Positions 1-10,171 of a stretch of 64,000 nucleotides of DNA are shown here, piece after piece; positions within the stretch are counted from its first letter, which is position 1, and each line of letters starts with the position of its first letter. A program made the translations under genes and the position numbers. The DNA is taken from the NCBI GenBank assembly GCA_024233575.1, contig JACKPN010000004.1, positions 62,001-126,000 of the forward strand, in the 5' to 3' direction. The notes beneath the pieces are model-generated. The model worked only from the letters and a program-made list of their open reading frames with translations. It was not told where the DNA came from and made no database searches. This DNA comes from Chlamydiales bacterium (GTDB lineage Bacteria > Chlamydiota > Chlamydiia > Chlamydiales > Criblamydiaceae).

Positions 1-48
1 TTTGTTGACGCCTAGGAGCTCGTAATAATCGGACATAGTGCTAGTCAT
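1..48 (-). CDS. dnaJ: DnaJ co-chaperone, N-terminal end only
   Basis: The minus strand opens with MTSTMSDYYELLGVNK, the start of the J domain of DnaJ, the Hsp40 partner that stimulates ATP hydrolysis by DnaK. The gene runs off the left edge, so only 16 residues are visible. Two starts are possible, at 48 and at the internal Met at 36. The second gives the commoner form MSDYYELLG. It lies 17 bp downstream of rpsU, the same rpsU-dnaJ order I know from Chlamydia, so the two are probably co-transcribed. Confidence 0.85.
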   Translation of the reverse strand, partial: MTSTMSDYYELLGVNK

Positions 49-65
49 GACTTAATTTTAAAGAT

Positions 66-239
66 TTACTTATTATATTTGCGTGCTGCTTTTGATTTAG
101 CTCTTTTTTCGATTGAAGGCTTACTGTAGAAACGATGAGCTTTTACAGCTTTCATAACACCTTCTTTATCAAGTTTTTTCTTCAGCATACGTAAGGCTTT
201 GTCGATGTTTTCGCCGACACGCACTTTAACTTTTGTCAT
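66..239 (-). CDS. rpsU: 30S ribosomal protein S21
   Basis: This 57-residue basic protein (MTKVKVRVGENIDKALRMLK at the start, KSKAARKYNK at the end) matches chlamydial S21 along its whole length and is close to the usual 58 residues. S21 is a small-subunit protein near the anti-Shine-Dalgarno region that helps initiation. The start at 239 is the only Met giving the conserved TKVKVRVGE opening. It sits between tsaB upstream and dnaJ downstream on the same strand, a conserved chlamydial order. Confidence 0.93.
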   Translation of the reverse strand: MTKVKVRVGENIDKALRMLKKKLDKEGVMKAVKAHRFYSKPSIEKRAKSKAARKYNK

Positions 240-329
240 CTATATTCCTTGTGTTAGCAAATTACTTGAGGGTCAACCCCTTTCATATTGATGCCAAGAT
301 AATACTACAACTATCAGATATTTATCAAG

Positions 330-995
330 TTAAACACCCGAATTCTCTTCCCGTTCGATTTCAGCCTGTGTTTTTCTCAGGTATTGAAGGTCTAAAGTGG
401 CATTTTTGCTGTACTCCCCACGGTTAAACAGATTGAGAGCTTGCCTCCCCATATGCTCTGGAGAAGGACTAACAACTTCCCAGGGTAGGTTTATGTCAAC
501 TTTTCCTTTTAACGATTGGTCGTTTGGAGTGACAATGACATCGATATCGTGGAGTTTGGGTTTGATCACTTCCAGCGAGTCAACGGCGGGATCGCTGTCA
601 TAAATGATTCCTTCAGGGGTACTGCTTCCGATAATATAGTAAGCGCCACTGATTTTGGCATCAATAAGAACAGCAAAAGAACCATGTGCTGTAGGAACGA
701 AGCATTTAAGGGTCGATATGCCGACTAAAGGGAGCGTTGCCGCGTATGCCATCGTCATGGCAGTGACGGCGCCGACACGAATGCCTGTATATGATCCCGG
801 GCCGATGCCTGCGGCAATAAAGTTTAGGTGGTTTGCTTGGATTTTGTTGATATCGAGGGCGTTATTGATTTGTGGTAGCAGATATTTGGAGTTGTTGTAT
901 CCGTAGGGTAATTCTTCATGAAAAAGGATTTCATTTCCTTCCATGAGGGCAACCATGCCTCTTTCGGTACTTGTTTCTATCAGTAAATATGGCAT
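330..995 (-). CDS. tsaB: tRNA threonylcarbamoyladenosine biosynthesis protein TsaB
   Basis: TsaB is the inactive Hsp70-fold partner of TsaD in the complex that makes N6-threonylcarbamoyladenosine at position 37 of ANN-decoding tRNAs. The 221-residue product opens with PYLLIETSTERGMVAL, the phosphate-1-like strand of the family, and has the GIGPGSYTGIRVG signature at about residues 63-75. The length fits TsaB, not TsaD. It lies upstream of rpsU and dnaJ on the same strand, matching the CT343-CT342-CT341 order in C. trachomatis. Confidence 0.9.
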   Translation of the reverse strand: MPYLLIETSTERGMVALMEGNEILFHEELPYGYNNSKYLLPQINNALDINKIQANHLNFIAAGIGPGSYTGIRVGAVTAMTMAYAATLPLVGISTLKCFVPTAHGSFAVLIDAKISGAYYIIGSSTPEGIIYDSDPAVDSLEVIKPKLHDIDVIVTPNDQSLKGKVDINLPWEVVSPSPEHMGRQALNLFNRGEYSKNATLDLQYLRKTQAEIEREENSGV

Positions 996-1291
996 TGTGA
1001 AAGTTAAAAATTAATGGTCGAATATTACACTACATCTTCTAAGGTATTTAGTCAACCAGGTTTAATGCTAAATGAGGTAGCAGTGTTTCCCAGATTAATG
1101 AGAAATCTGAAGATCTGATCTTTTTAAATAATCCTTACTTTGTAATCTCGCTGTTCTGTTTGTTCCCCTTAACAGATCTTTAATAGTAAATCTAACAATG
1201 TAACCGGAATAGATTGTTAATTAAATATTTGTTAAAATAACACTATAACACATGAAAAGTTGCATTACTTAATATAAAAAAGAGAATTTTT

Positions 1292-3319
1292 ATGAATATA
1301 AATAAATGTACTGATTTTGATTCTCTCGATCACTTTTGTAAATCTTTAAATGATAAAGATCTTCAATTTGACGGAAGCTCATTTGTGAATGTCAACACTG
1401 GAGAAAGGTTAGATCTTGATGAATTAACTAGTAAGATTAATGAAATTTATCAAATTAATTCAGTGGACGATTCCAAAAAGATTAAAACAGCAGAGGATGT
1501 CTCATCTTTGCTGTTCGAATTGAAAGATATCACATTTCAACGATCAACATCTAAAGAAGTTTTCGAGAGAGCATTTGGAGAACATTCTAAACTTTCAAGG
1601 CTGGCTGATGACTGCAACGAGACTATTCGAAACGATTCAGCACTTATGGAAACAGTAGTGCTGAATTACAACATATTGGCTAGCCGCGTAAACGAAGGTA
1701 TTAGAAGGAAAACTTTTGTAGTTAAAAAGGAATCAAAAGAAAAATTATCAGAAAATTTGAAACGTTTGAAATTCTTAAATCAATTTTTAGGGATAAAATT
1801 AAACCATAGACAGATGGTGGGAATAACACCTCTTCCCCTATGCGACACCGGAGAGTCTTCTATAGCTGCAGCTCCTGAATCACTGCAACCTAAGGATTGT
1901 GAGAGTTTGGGAGAATTGTATGGTTTATTGAACGCAATTCGTCAAAATCCAGATATTGCCTGGAAAGGTGATGTGATTCAGTTCTCCGATAAAATCAATA
2001 TATCAATTAAAGAATTTGAGGAAAAATTATTGGAACTTTTCCAAGACGAGATAAAGGGTAATCCTTACGTTAAAAGAGATTTATATCTTCAGTTCACAGC
2101 AATTGTTTTCACATTATCAAAATTACATCAAGGAAATATGGAAAGCATGAATAACGAGGTCGAAAAATACTTTCGCACATGTATTGATGAAATCAAAGCT
2201 GATCCGGTAAGCATGCAGAGAGTGAAGAAGCAGTACAATGCTCTGGTAGGAAGAATCAATTATGACCTTCATTTTCAAATTAGAAGAGATAAAGCTGAGG
2301 CGGAAAGCATGTTAGGGGGATCTTTTCTCAATAATAGGGAACAGACTGTGAAAGAAATGGAGCACATTGAATTTTTAAACTTATTCGCTGCTTTTGAATT
2401 AGATAAGGATCATTTTGAAGGAAAGGCAGTCTTTCCGATGATGTTTGATATGGAAAATGCGTCTGAACGCGCTACTGCTGAGGCAAATTACAACTTTTTA
2501 GGAATCATGCTAAATTATGAACTGGGAGTTGTAGCTAGATATGAAAGACTCGAAGAATTACGACGCCAGATCGATCCGGATAATCTTACTTCACTGATAC
2601 TGGAAGAAGTGAATGTGGCAGCAATCAAAGAGGAGATCGGTCAGCTAGAATCGTACTTTGATTTGATTGCGCCCCCACTGCCAAAAAGATTTGTGCAGAA
2701 CATGCTCATAGAACAATGCCGCCTTGCGGACGCGTTGGGAATAACGTTAACTCCTGAGCAGAAAAATGGATTAGAGCCTTTTCCTCTTTATGGTAGAGAA
2801 CTGTCTCTTCCAGAAAATAAAGAGGAACAACTTGCAATATCAGTTCCTTATAGGTTGAAGGAGTACAACAAAGTCGCAAGTCAAATAAACTTACAACGCA
2901 AATATATTGATAAGGGTTTCTTTTACCTTGAGACTCTCCGAAAGATGAACGAAAAAAAACATGAGCTTCCTAGTTTTTTAGAACTCGGACTTATAGATCA
3001 ATTGGAAGAAGATTGGAAAAACGTTGAAGGGAACAAAAGGTTTTTTCGTCATGGAGATCGAATGGCTCAATCCAAGCTTGCCCGCTTACTGATGATTGTC
3101 CAACGATATCACCTTGATGTTGCACTCACTGAAGAACAAAAACAGGGAATACAACCTTTACCTATCATCAATATAGAAAAAATCCCATTTCCTGGAAAAG
3201 AAGCGGTGTTGGAGGAGTTCAAGAAAATTCGAGAGGACATAAAAAGAGAGGTATATGATAGTTGGCCTAAATCTTGGAAAAAAGAAGTAGGAGAATTAAA
3301 AAAATTACAAGATCTCTGA
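1292..3319 (+). CDS. Hypothetical protein with degenerate internal repeats, effector-like
   Basis: I do not recognise this 675-residue protein. It is mostly charged helix with likely coiled-coil stretches, and has no signal peptide or membrane segment. At least three, probably four, copies of a long degenerate repeat can be seen. Each has a helical stretch ending in a line such as LGIKLNHRQMVGITPLPL (about 169-186), ELDKDHFEGKAVFPMMF (about 370), LGITLTPEQKNGLEPFPL (about 481) or LDVALTEEQKQGIQPLPI (about 609). It is inserted between tsaB and lon, which are close together in Chlamydia, so it belongs to lineage-specific content. A 296-bp upstream gap separates it from divergent tsaB. A role as a secreted effector or structural protein is only a guess. 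Confidence 0.75.
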   Translation: MNINKCTDFDSLDHFCKSLNDKDLQFDGSSFVNVNTGERLDLDELTSKINEIYQINSVDDSKKIKTAEDVSSLLFELKDITFQRSTSKEVFERAFGEHSKLSRLADDCNETIRNDSALMETVVLNYNILASRVNEGIRRKTFVVKKESKEKLSENLKRLKFLNQFLGIKLNHRQMVGITPLPLCDTGESSIAAAPESLQPKDCESLGELYGLLNAIRQNPDIAWKGDVIQFSDKINISIKEFEEKLLELFQDEIKGNPYVKRDLYLQFTAIVFTLSKLHQGNMESMNNEVEKYFRTCIDEIKADPVSMQRVKKQYNALVGRINYDLHFQIRRDKAEAESMLGGSFLNNREQTVKEMEHIEFLNLFAAFELDKDHFEGKAVFPMMFDMENASERATAEANYNFLGIMLNYELGVVARYERLEELRRQIDPDNLTSLILEEVNVAAIKEEIGQLESYFDLIAPPLPKRFVQNMLIEQCRLADALGITLTPEQKNGLEPFPLYGRELSLPENKEEQLAISVPYRLKEYNKVASQINLQRKYIDKGFFYLETLRKMNEKKHELPSFLELGLIDQLEEDWKNVEGNKRFFRHGDRMAQSKLARLLMIVQRYHLDVALTEEQKQGIQPLPIINIEKIPFPGKEAVLEEFKKIREDIKREVYDSWPKSWKKEVGELKKLQDL

Positions 3320-3460
3320 AAACGATCATCCTGAAGAGTAATGTACCATTGGTAGACTTCTTGAATATTTAAGGCATAGTCTCACCGAACATCCCCCTTT
3401 TTTCTTCTTTCTATAGGGAATTGGTTGTCTGCGTGAAAAGAGAATCGTTCTCTTCCCCTA

Positions 3461-4615
3461 TTACGAAAGCTCAATCCTGGAGGGGATGATAATTTTCTGC
3501 AATGTTCTGATGAAATAGCTGTCGGTCATGCCTGCGATGAAGTCGATTACCATTTGTACGGGCGCTGTGTCTTTCTTATAGCTGTCAGATTTGTTCAGAA
3601 CAAATTTTTTCCAAAGGTAGCTGTCCTCCCCTTCTTTCTCATATTCGGCAAGTAGAGTTTCAAAGAGGATCCGATAGCTACGCTTGATCTTTGTCGATTC
3701 GATTTTAAGTTTCGGGTAGATATAGATATTACGGAAATTGAAAGTGCGAAGTTCTTTAAGGGCAGCGAACGCTTCATCAGAAAGGGCTATATAATCTTTG
3801 CCATAACTGTTGCTGATGATGTCTGCGGCGAGCGTGCTTAATATCTGACGGTTTGTCGTTCCTAAGAGGGTATCGGGAACTTGCGAGCGCTCGATAATGC
3901 CAAGGCTGATAGCGTCTTCGATATCGCGGCCGACATAGCTCATGGTGTCACTGAGCTTGACCAAGCATCCTTCGAGTGAAGTCGGCATGATGTTGGTTTC
4001 AGGATCTTGAGCTTTTCGTTCAAGGTCGGCAAGATGGTCGTCCCAATTTTTGTCCCATTGAGGAACCAAGGTGTTGCTTTTCATCCCACCGTCATGGCAG
4101 AGAAAACCATCGTAGACGTTTAGTCCTAGGTTAAGTGGTTCGATGACCGAGAATAGACGGCACGACTGCGACGGATGGGAAAATGGTCCGTTTCCATATT
4201 CCTTGGAGAGACTGGAAAGATAGTTCTCTCCTTCATGCCCAAATGGCGGGTGGCCTACGTCATGACCAAGGGCGATTGCTTCAACAAGATCGAGGTTCAA
4301 TCGAAGGATTTCCGCTATACCGCGGGCAAAGTTGCTGACGAGTTGGACGTGGAGGCCGCGGTGTGTGATGTGGTCGTTCTCGACGAGATAGACGACTTGG
4401 GTCTTATCAATATAACGGGCGTAGGCTTTAGAGTGGATGATCCTATCGACATCCCGTTTATATGGCAAGCGGTGGTCGAGCTCTGCGCCATTATAGCGTG
4501 AGTGGTTTGCTGAAAAGGCTGCTTTAGGGTGGAAAGCTACCTCTTCGCGCATCTGCGCTTGATCGCGGTATTCCGTTAATGCTTCTATGTGTTCTGTTGT
4601 CTTTGTCATCACCAA
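3461..4615 (-). CDS. dgt: dGTP triphosphohydrolase, HD superfamily
   Basis: dNTP triphosphohydrolases cleave dGTP (and often other dNTPs) to the nucleoside and triphosphate, tuning dNTP pools. The 384-residue protein has the metal-binding HD pattern: an upstream His in HITHRGLHVQL (about 83-93), the double motif HDVGHPPFGHEGE (about 118-130) and a later Asp in KLSDTMSYVGRD (about 222-233). The RLPYKRDVDRIIHSKAYARY block is typical of the deoxyguanosinetriphosphate triphosphohydrolase-like group. The first codons offer two Met (1 and 3) and either could be the start. It is followed 22 bp upstream on the same strand by a large unknown gene. Confidence 0.88.
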   Translation of the reverse strand: MVMTKTTEHIEALTEYRDQAQMREEVAFHPKAAFSANHSRYNGAELDHRLPYKRDVDRIIHSKAYARYIDKTQVVYLVENDHITHRGLHVQLVSNFARGIAEILRLNLDLVEAIALGHDVGHPPFGHEGENYLSSLSKEYGNGPFSHPSQSCRLFSVIEPLNLGLNVYDGFLCHDGGMKSNTLVPQWDKNWDDHLADLERKAQDPETNIMPTSLEGCLVKLSDTMSYVGRDIEDAISLGIIERSQVPDTLLGTTNRQILSTLAADIISNSYGKDYIALSDEAFAALKELRTFNFRNIYIYPKLKIESTKIKRSYRILFETLLAEYEKEGEDSYLWKKFVLNKSDSYKKDTAPVQMVIDFIAGMTDSYFIRTLQKIIIPSRIELS

Positions 4616-4637
4616 CCATTCTACATGATGTGGTTTT

Positions 4638-7454
4638 TTAAATGTACTGTTGAGGCGCTAAAGTCATTCCTGGAAATATTTTTTTGAATAGCTCCCTGAT
4701 CTCTTCGCGATGTTGAAAGAAAATTTCTAGGGTTTGTTTACAACGTGCCACACGTTTTTCCTGCGTTAGCCTTTTAAGAGCGGAAAGAGCGCGGAAGAAA
4801 AAAGTACTGTAAAAATTTTGTGCGAACCAGGGTTTTTCGATGTCGCCGCTAACGATGGAAAGAAGAGTGAGAAGAAGTACCAGGGAGAGCATACTTCGAT
4901 CGCATGTGTCCCGGCAGATATCAGATAGATAGTCTGCAGAGATGTTGTGGCAGATTGCAATTTTCTGGAATGAGGTGAACAGGTCATGGTAAGCGCAGCG
5001 CTCTTGTTGAGACAAGACTGTTTTACTGTTGAAGACAATCTTGTGTATCTCTTCGATCAAATCTAGAGAATCTTGTTTAAGTTTTTTGTATTTGTCCCTG
5101 GTTTTCTCTGAATAATAATTTCCTGTTTCGTCTGAGGGATTTGTGAAAAATTCCGAGATTAGCGCTTTTTTAAAGTTTGTCGATTGGCATTTATCTTCCC
5201 AGATTCCACTTTGCTTATAAAATTCGGTATCCATTGAAGTAACATAAGAATAGACAGTTTCTTTAATGGTTTTTTCAAATTCCAATTGCGCTTCGACCCG
5301 TTTCCATTCGAACAGGTTCGTTATAGACGGGATCATATCTTGTCTGATGCAGACGAGGTAGGTCAGTCCTTTCCTTTGGAACGTTCTGATTGCAGCAATA
5401 AATTCCGGCGCGACATACTGTACGGGATTGTTTGATGACGGTGTTTCGGCCTTGTATGTTGTCGGTGTACCAAATGCGATGGCTCTGACAGGTGGCTTTT
5501 CATTCCCTCTGGAACAGGAGAACACAATATTAGGAAAATTTTTGTCATCGAAAAGAGGATCTACATTGCCAAGGCCTTTGTATATGCTTTTTGCCATTCT
5601 GTCAAGGAAGTGTGTAGTGACTTCTGAAGGCAGGCTGCTAAGATTTTCTTTGACGCGGTCGAATTCGTGAAAAAACAGCGAGGGGTTAAAACGTTGGTTC
5701 ACCAGCACGATTTGTGGCTGCCAAGGATCGACACTTCTTTCGATCTCATCGAATCTCTTCATTGTTCTGTGAAAAAATTCGCTAAAATCAATTTGGGTGA
5801 ATATTTTCCATGCAAGCAGATCGGCTGCTGCGGCCCATTTGTCGTTTCTGCTTGCCGCTAATTGTGTGCATTTGCGGAATGCTTGCAGCAGAGCGTCGCA
5901 GCAATTTCTAATGCTGAGCAGTGTCTCGTCATTGTGTTCGAGATCGGTCAATGAGACAGAGAACTCAACTGGACGAAGGGAACGTCTTGGTTTGACTTTT
6001 TCATCGAATCCGGTGAATGCTTCCAAGACTAGTTTTTGCATTTCCTGTTGTAAAGGATCCTCTGATTCGATCTTGCCGGATCTGAGGTCATGGAATATTT
6101 TCTCCCCCTGCTCTTCGAAAATTTCAATATAAACTGCAGGGATGAAATTGTGGACGCGCTGGATGAATTTGAGGTATCTTTCGATTTTCCATTTGAGCCC
6201 TTCTTCGTTATTCAGTCTTTGCAGGGCATTGCATACTTTTTCAAAATATTCATAATAACCGGCGGCTGGAAGGTCTTTTTTTCTTGTAAGTACCATCTGC
6301 AGTTTGCTGAGTATTTGATAAACGGACTTGATCTGCTCGCTCTTGGTATATTCAGACTGGTCTAAAAAATGTTTCTCCAGACGAAGCAACCCTCTATATG
6401 CGTAATAGACATGCCAGCTTATATTCACAATAAAGAGGTCGTCTTCTTTAACTAGTTCGCAAAGCTCTTGAACATAGCGCTTTTGGTTTGAAAAGAACTT
6501 TTCAAGCGTTTGGAAGGGATTCTCTGGAGCAGGTTCGTTTGATGGGCTTCTTGGCGGGCTATCCTCTTCCGATGATGAGTATCTAAATATTTTAGATGTC
6601 AGAGAGGTGACGGTGTTAGTTGCAATAGAGAGAATAGCGCTGACAGCATCTCTCTCCTGGGGGGCATTTTTGATCCGGAACTGTTGTGACTCTTGATCAA
6701 AATGCAGCTGATCCTGGCTTGTTGCTGTTGCAAGCAGCTCAAGGATCTGCAGCAGATCAGTAAGAGGGCCGGCTTTTAAGTAAAGGAGGTCCAACTGCTC
6801 TTTCTCAATCCTCCAATCGAAGCAGATTACATATTCATCAGTACTGGATATCTTTTGTAGATAAGCGACTTTCTTTCCGTTTGAGAAAATTTCCTTAGGG
6901 AATAAATAAGATGCTTCCTTACTGAGGCTGCCAACCGGTAGTACTGGGATTAATGATCCTTTATCATGAGCGCTGCCTAGGATGATTTCGACAATCGTCT
7001 TGTTTAGGGTTTCAATGTCTTTTTCTTCGAAAAGATGGTTAAGGTGATAAAAATCGATTTTATCCCTTAAAAAATCAATTTGTTTGCGATTTAATCGAAG
7101 ATAGCGGTCGTCAATGACCAGATTGGAAGTTTCGTTTTCGGCTTTGAACTCTCGATGAAGATCGAATGTGCTGTCGGTAAGGGTTTGTAGAACATTGCCG
7201 ATGTTCAGATACAAGGAGTCGAACAGGTTTCTCTCTGTACCGGAAAGCGTCTCGCGATTTGCGATGAGGTAGCGAGGGCTTAATAGCGGCACCTCACAGA
7301 GCTGGCGGGATTCCGGAGGGGCTGATTTGGCGCGAGGCTGTGGCTCCTCGATAGGCAGAGTATCGGTTTCAAGCACAATCCAGTCTTCATCGTCCGATAA
7401 AGTTTGATGGGAGGCTTGCGGCGAGGCAATCTTAATTGCTGTACTAGGTATCAT
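4638..7454 (-). CDS. Large hypothetical protein with N-terminal acidic W-x-x-L motif
   Basis: This 938-residue protein is unrecognised. It has no signal peptide or membrane segment. The first 70 residues look disordered and Ser/Pro/acid-rich and contain SDDEDWIVLETDT at residues 20-32. That fits the consensus of an LC3/Atg8-interacting region (acidic run, then W-x-x-L, W25 to L28). A second disordered Ser/Glu/Pro stretch occurs near residues 300-325 and the rest is mainly helical. Size and layout resemble host-directed chlamydial effectors, but no catalytic domain is visible. It lies just upstream of dgt (22 bp) and diverges from lon across a 245-bp gap. Confidence 0.72.
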   Translation of the reverse strand: MIPSTAIKIASPQASHQTLSDDEDWIVLETDTLPIEEPQPRAKSAPPESRQLCEVPLLSPRYLIANRETLSGTERNLFDSLYLNIGNVLQTLTDSTFDLHREFKAENETSNLVIDDRYLRLNRKQIDFLRDKIDFYHLNHLFEEKDIETLNKTIVEIILGSAHDKGSLIPVLPVGSLSKEASYLFPKEIFSNGKKVAYLQKISSTDEYVICFDWRIEKEQLDLLYLKAGPLTDLLQILELLATATSQDQLHFDQESQQFRIKNAPQERDAVSAILSIATNTVTSLTSKIFRYSSSEEDSPPRSPSNEPAPENPFQTLEKFFSNQKRYVQELCELVKEDDLFIVNISWHVYYAYRGLLRLEKHFLDQSEYTKSEQIKSVYQILSKLQMVLTRKKDLPAAGYYEYFEKVCNALQRLNNEEGLKWKIERYLKFIQRVHNFIPAVYIEIFEEQGEKIFHDLRSGKIESEDPLQQEMQKLVLEAFTGFDEKVKPRRSLRPVEFSVSLTDLEHNDETLLSIRNCCDALLQAFRKCTQLAASRNDKWAAAADLLAWKIFTQIDFSEFFHRTMKRFDEIERSVDPWQPQIVLVNQRFNPSLFFHEFDRVKENLSSLPSEVTTHFLDRMAKSIYKGLGNVDPLFDDKNFPNIVFSCSRGNEKPPVRAIAFGTPTTYKAETPSSNNPVQYVAPEFIAAIRTFQRKGLTYLVCIRQDMIPSITNLFEWKRVEAQLEFEKTIKETVYSYVTSMDTEFYKQSGIWEDKCQSTNFKKALISEFFTNPSDETGNYYSEKTRDKYKKLKQDSLDLIEEIHKIVFNSKTVLSQQERCAYHDLFTSFQKIAICHNISADYLSDICRDTCDRSMLSLVLLLTLLSIVSGDIEKPWFAQNFYSTFFFRALSALKRLTQEKRVARCKQTLEIFFQHREEIRELFKKIFPGMTLAPQQYI

Positions 7455-7699
7455 GGTTCGCTGTTCTCGTTGTCATTCGAGGTAAAAAGATTCATACTTT
7501 AACCTCCACTCTTTGTCAATAAAATTTATAATTAAACGTCTGATGGTCTAAATGTTAAATTAATTATTTAAAAGCGGGACGATTGAATTCATATCCGAGG
7601 GAAGGTATAATGGCGCTCTATAAGACGTTTTTCCACTAGATATCGATCGCTAACTAGTGGTAAAGTTCGATAAACAGTTGATAATTATAAGGGGTAGAA

Positions 7700-10168
7700 G
7701 TGGATCAAGATAACACTCAGGATTTAGAAGCAGAAATTGAGAGCGCTTTGCTTGAGACTTTAGAAAATAGCTCACAGGCAACGTCTAGTAAAGTTGCTCC
7801 ACCTACCGAGTTGGAAGTATTTCCTTTGCTGCGCCGTCCTTTCTTTCCAGGCATGGCAGCTCCGATCGTTATTGAGCCGGGCCCTTATTTTGACATTTTA
7901 AAAAAATTGGCGAAATCTGAACATAAATGCGTGGGTCTCCTTCTTGCGCGTGACGAAGAGTGCGATATTTATAAAACCAATTTTAAACAACTGTACAATA
8001 TTGGTGTTCAGGCTCGCATTCTCCGGATTATCCCGATGGAACAAGGGGGCGCTCAGGTCATCCTTAATATGGAGAATCGTTTCAAGGTAACAAAACCTAT
8101 CAAATCGAAGCATCTCCGCGCAAAGGTCAAATACCACGAGGATGAAAAAAGGATTACACAAGAGCTTAAAGCGTATTCAATCAGTATCATCTCTACAATC
8201 AAAGAACTTCTAAAGCTGAATCCTCTCTTTAAGGAAGAATTGCAGATTTTCTTGGGGCACTCCGATTTTACAGAACCGGGAAAGTTGGCAGACTTTGCCG
8301 TGGCGCTGACGACAGCATCCAGAGAAGATCTTCAGAAAGTTTTGGAAACTTATGATGTTGCGAAACGTGTCGATAGAGCACTGGTTCTTTTGAAAAAGGA
8401 GCTGGACTTAAGTATTCTGCAAAATAGCATCAATCAAAAGATTGAGGCGACCATCAATAAGAGTCAGAAAGATTTCTTCCTACGCGAGCAGCTTAAAACG
8501 ATCAAACGCGAACTTGGTATCGAACGCGATGACAAGTCGATGGATAGAGAGAAATTTGAAGAGCGTCTTCGAGATCGCAAGCCTCCTGAAGAAGTGATGA
8601 CGGTCATTAATGAGGAGCTCGACAAACTGAGCGTTCTTGAAGTGCAATCGGCAGAATATGCTATTGCGCGCGGGTATCTTGATTGGTTAACGATCATTCC
8701 TTGGGGTATCCGTAGCGAGGACTGCACAGAGCTTAAACACGCTAAAGAGATTCTGGAAGAGGATCACTATGGTCTTGAGGACATCAAAAAACGGATTTTG
8801 GAGTTCATTAGTGTAGGCAAACTGTCTGGTGGGCTTAAGTCTAACATCATCTGCTTGGTAGGACCTCCGGGAGTAGGTAAAACGAGTATCGGTAAAAGTA
8901 TCGCTAGAGCGTTGGACCGTAAGTTTTATCGTTTTTCTGTGGGCGGCATGAGAGATGAGGCTGAAATCAAGGGACATCGCCGTACCTATATTGGTGCTAT
9001 GCCGGGAAAACTCGTCCAGGCGTTGAAATTCTGCCAGACGATGAATCCGGTGATCATGTTAGATGAAGTGGATAAAATGGGAAGCAGTTACCAAGGCGAT
9101 CCTGCATCTGCATTACTTGAAGTGTTGGATCCAGAGCAAAATTGCGAGTTTCTTGATCATTATTTAGATGTGCGTTGCAACCTTTCTGATGTGTTGTTCA
9201 TTGTAACGGCTAACGTGCTGGATACTATTCCTGCTCCCCTCCGCGATCGTATGGAAATTCTGCGTCTTTCAGGATATATTCTAGAAGAGAAAACGGAGAT
9301 TGCTACACGGTATCTTGTTCCTCGCAATCGTAAGGCTATGGGATTGAAAGCCAAAGATGTGATCTTCACTAAAGATGGGATTAGGTCGATTGTTAATGGC
9401 TACGCGCTTGAGTCCGGTGTTCGGAACCTTGAGAATAATATTAAGAAAATTTTGCGTAAGATCGCCATGAAAATTGTTTCTGATGAAGAACAGAAAAGCG
9501 GAAAGCGAAAAAAAGGGAAAGAACCCGAACGCGAGAAGTTTCGTATCACTTCAAAAACTTTGAAAGATTACCTTGGTAAGCCGGTTCACCTCAGTGACCG
9601 TTTCTACAAACAAACGCCTGTTGGCGTATGCACGGGGTTGGCATGGACATCTATGGGGGGCGCTACGCTGTACATCGAGACGATCAAGGTTGCCGGTGAG
9701 AAGACGGAAATGAAGCTGACGGGTCAAGCCGGGCAGGTGATGAAGGAATCGTCGGAGATCGCTTGGAGCTATCTTCACAGCGCCGTTCACCGCTATGCTC
9801 CGAAATTCACCTTTTTTGAAAAGACGCAGGTGCATATCCACATACCTGAAGGGGCGACACCCAAAGATGGTCCTTCGGCAGGAATCACGATGGTCACGGC
9901 GTTGCTTTCTCTTTTGGTTGGCGTTCCTGTCCGCGAAGATCTAGGGATGACCGGAGAATTAACGCTTACTGGACGCGTCTTGCCGATCGGCGGAGTAAAA
10001 GAAAAGGTTGTAGCAGCTAAAAGAGAGAAACTTAAGACTTTGATTTTCCCAAAAGACAATCAGCGTGACATCGAAGAGCTTGAGGACTATATCAAAGAAG
10101 GTATTGAGATCTTGTTCGTTGAACACTATGATGAAGTTTTTAAGATCGCATTCCCTGAAGGGGTATAA
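7700..10168 (+). CDS. lon: ATP-dependent Lon protease
   Basis: Lon is a cytoplasmic AAA+ serine protease that degrades damaged and regulatory proteins. The 822-residue product has the N-terminal substrate-binding domain (about 40-250), a Walker A motif GPPGVGKT at 388-395, Walker B VIMLDEVDK near 455, and the proteolytic domain with catalytic Ser726 in DGPSAG and Lys769 in GGVKEK. The start is GTG at 7700, 6 bp after a GGGG tract. The N-terminal acidic extension (DQDNTQDLEAEIES) is longer than in E. coli. It leads a plus-strand run with the heptose adenylyltransferase starting 3 bp after its stop. Confidence 0.97.
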   Translation: MDQDNTQDLEAEIESALLETLENSSQATSSKVAPPTELEVFPLLRRPFFPGMAAPIVIEPGPYFDILKKLAKSEHKCVGLLLARDEECDIYKTNFKQLYNIGVQARILRIIPMEQGGAQVILNMENRFKVTKPIKSKHLRAKVKYHEDEKRITQELKAYSISIISTIKELLKLNPLFKEELQIFLGHSDFTEPGKLADFAVALTTASREDLQKVLETYDVAKRVDRALVLLKKELDLSILQNSINQKIEATINKSQKDFFLREQLKTIKRELGIERDDKSMDREKFEERLRDRKPPEEVMTVINEELDKLSVLEVQSAEYAIARGYLDWLTIIPWGIRSEDCTELKHAKEILEEDHYGLEDIKKRILEFISVGKLSGGLKSNIICLVGPPGVGKTSIGKSIARALDRKFYRFSVGGMRDEAEIKGHRRTYIGAMPGKLVQALKFCQTMNPVIMLDEVDKMGSSYQGDPASALLEVLDPEQNCEFLDHYLDVRCNLSDVLFIVTANVLDTIPAPLRDRMEILRLSGYILEEKTEIATRYLVPRNRKAMGLKAKDVIFTKDGIRSIVNGYALESGVRNLENNIKKILRKIAMKIVSDEEQKSGKRKKGKEPEREKFRITSKTLKDYLGKPVHLSDRFYKQTPVGVCTGLAWTSMGGATLYIETIKVAGEKTEMKLTGQAGQVMKESSEIAWSYLHSAVHRYAPKFTFFEKTQVHIHIPEGATPKDGPSAGITMVTALLSLLVGVPVREDLGMTGELTLTGRVLPIGGVKEKVVAAKREKLKTLIFPKDNQRDIEELEDYIKEGIEILFVEHYDEVFKIAFPEGV

Positions 10169-10171
10169 TTT

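Noticed and set aside
1000..1291. Promoter for the repeat protein at 1292
   Set aside because: TTGTTA and TATAAC boxes occur, but with spacings of 9 or 24 bp, so neither pair is convincing.
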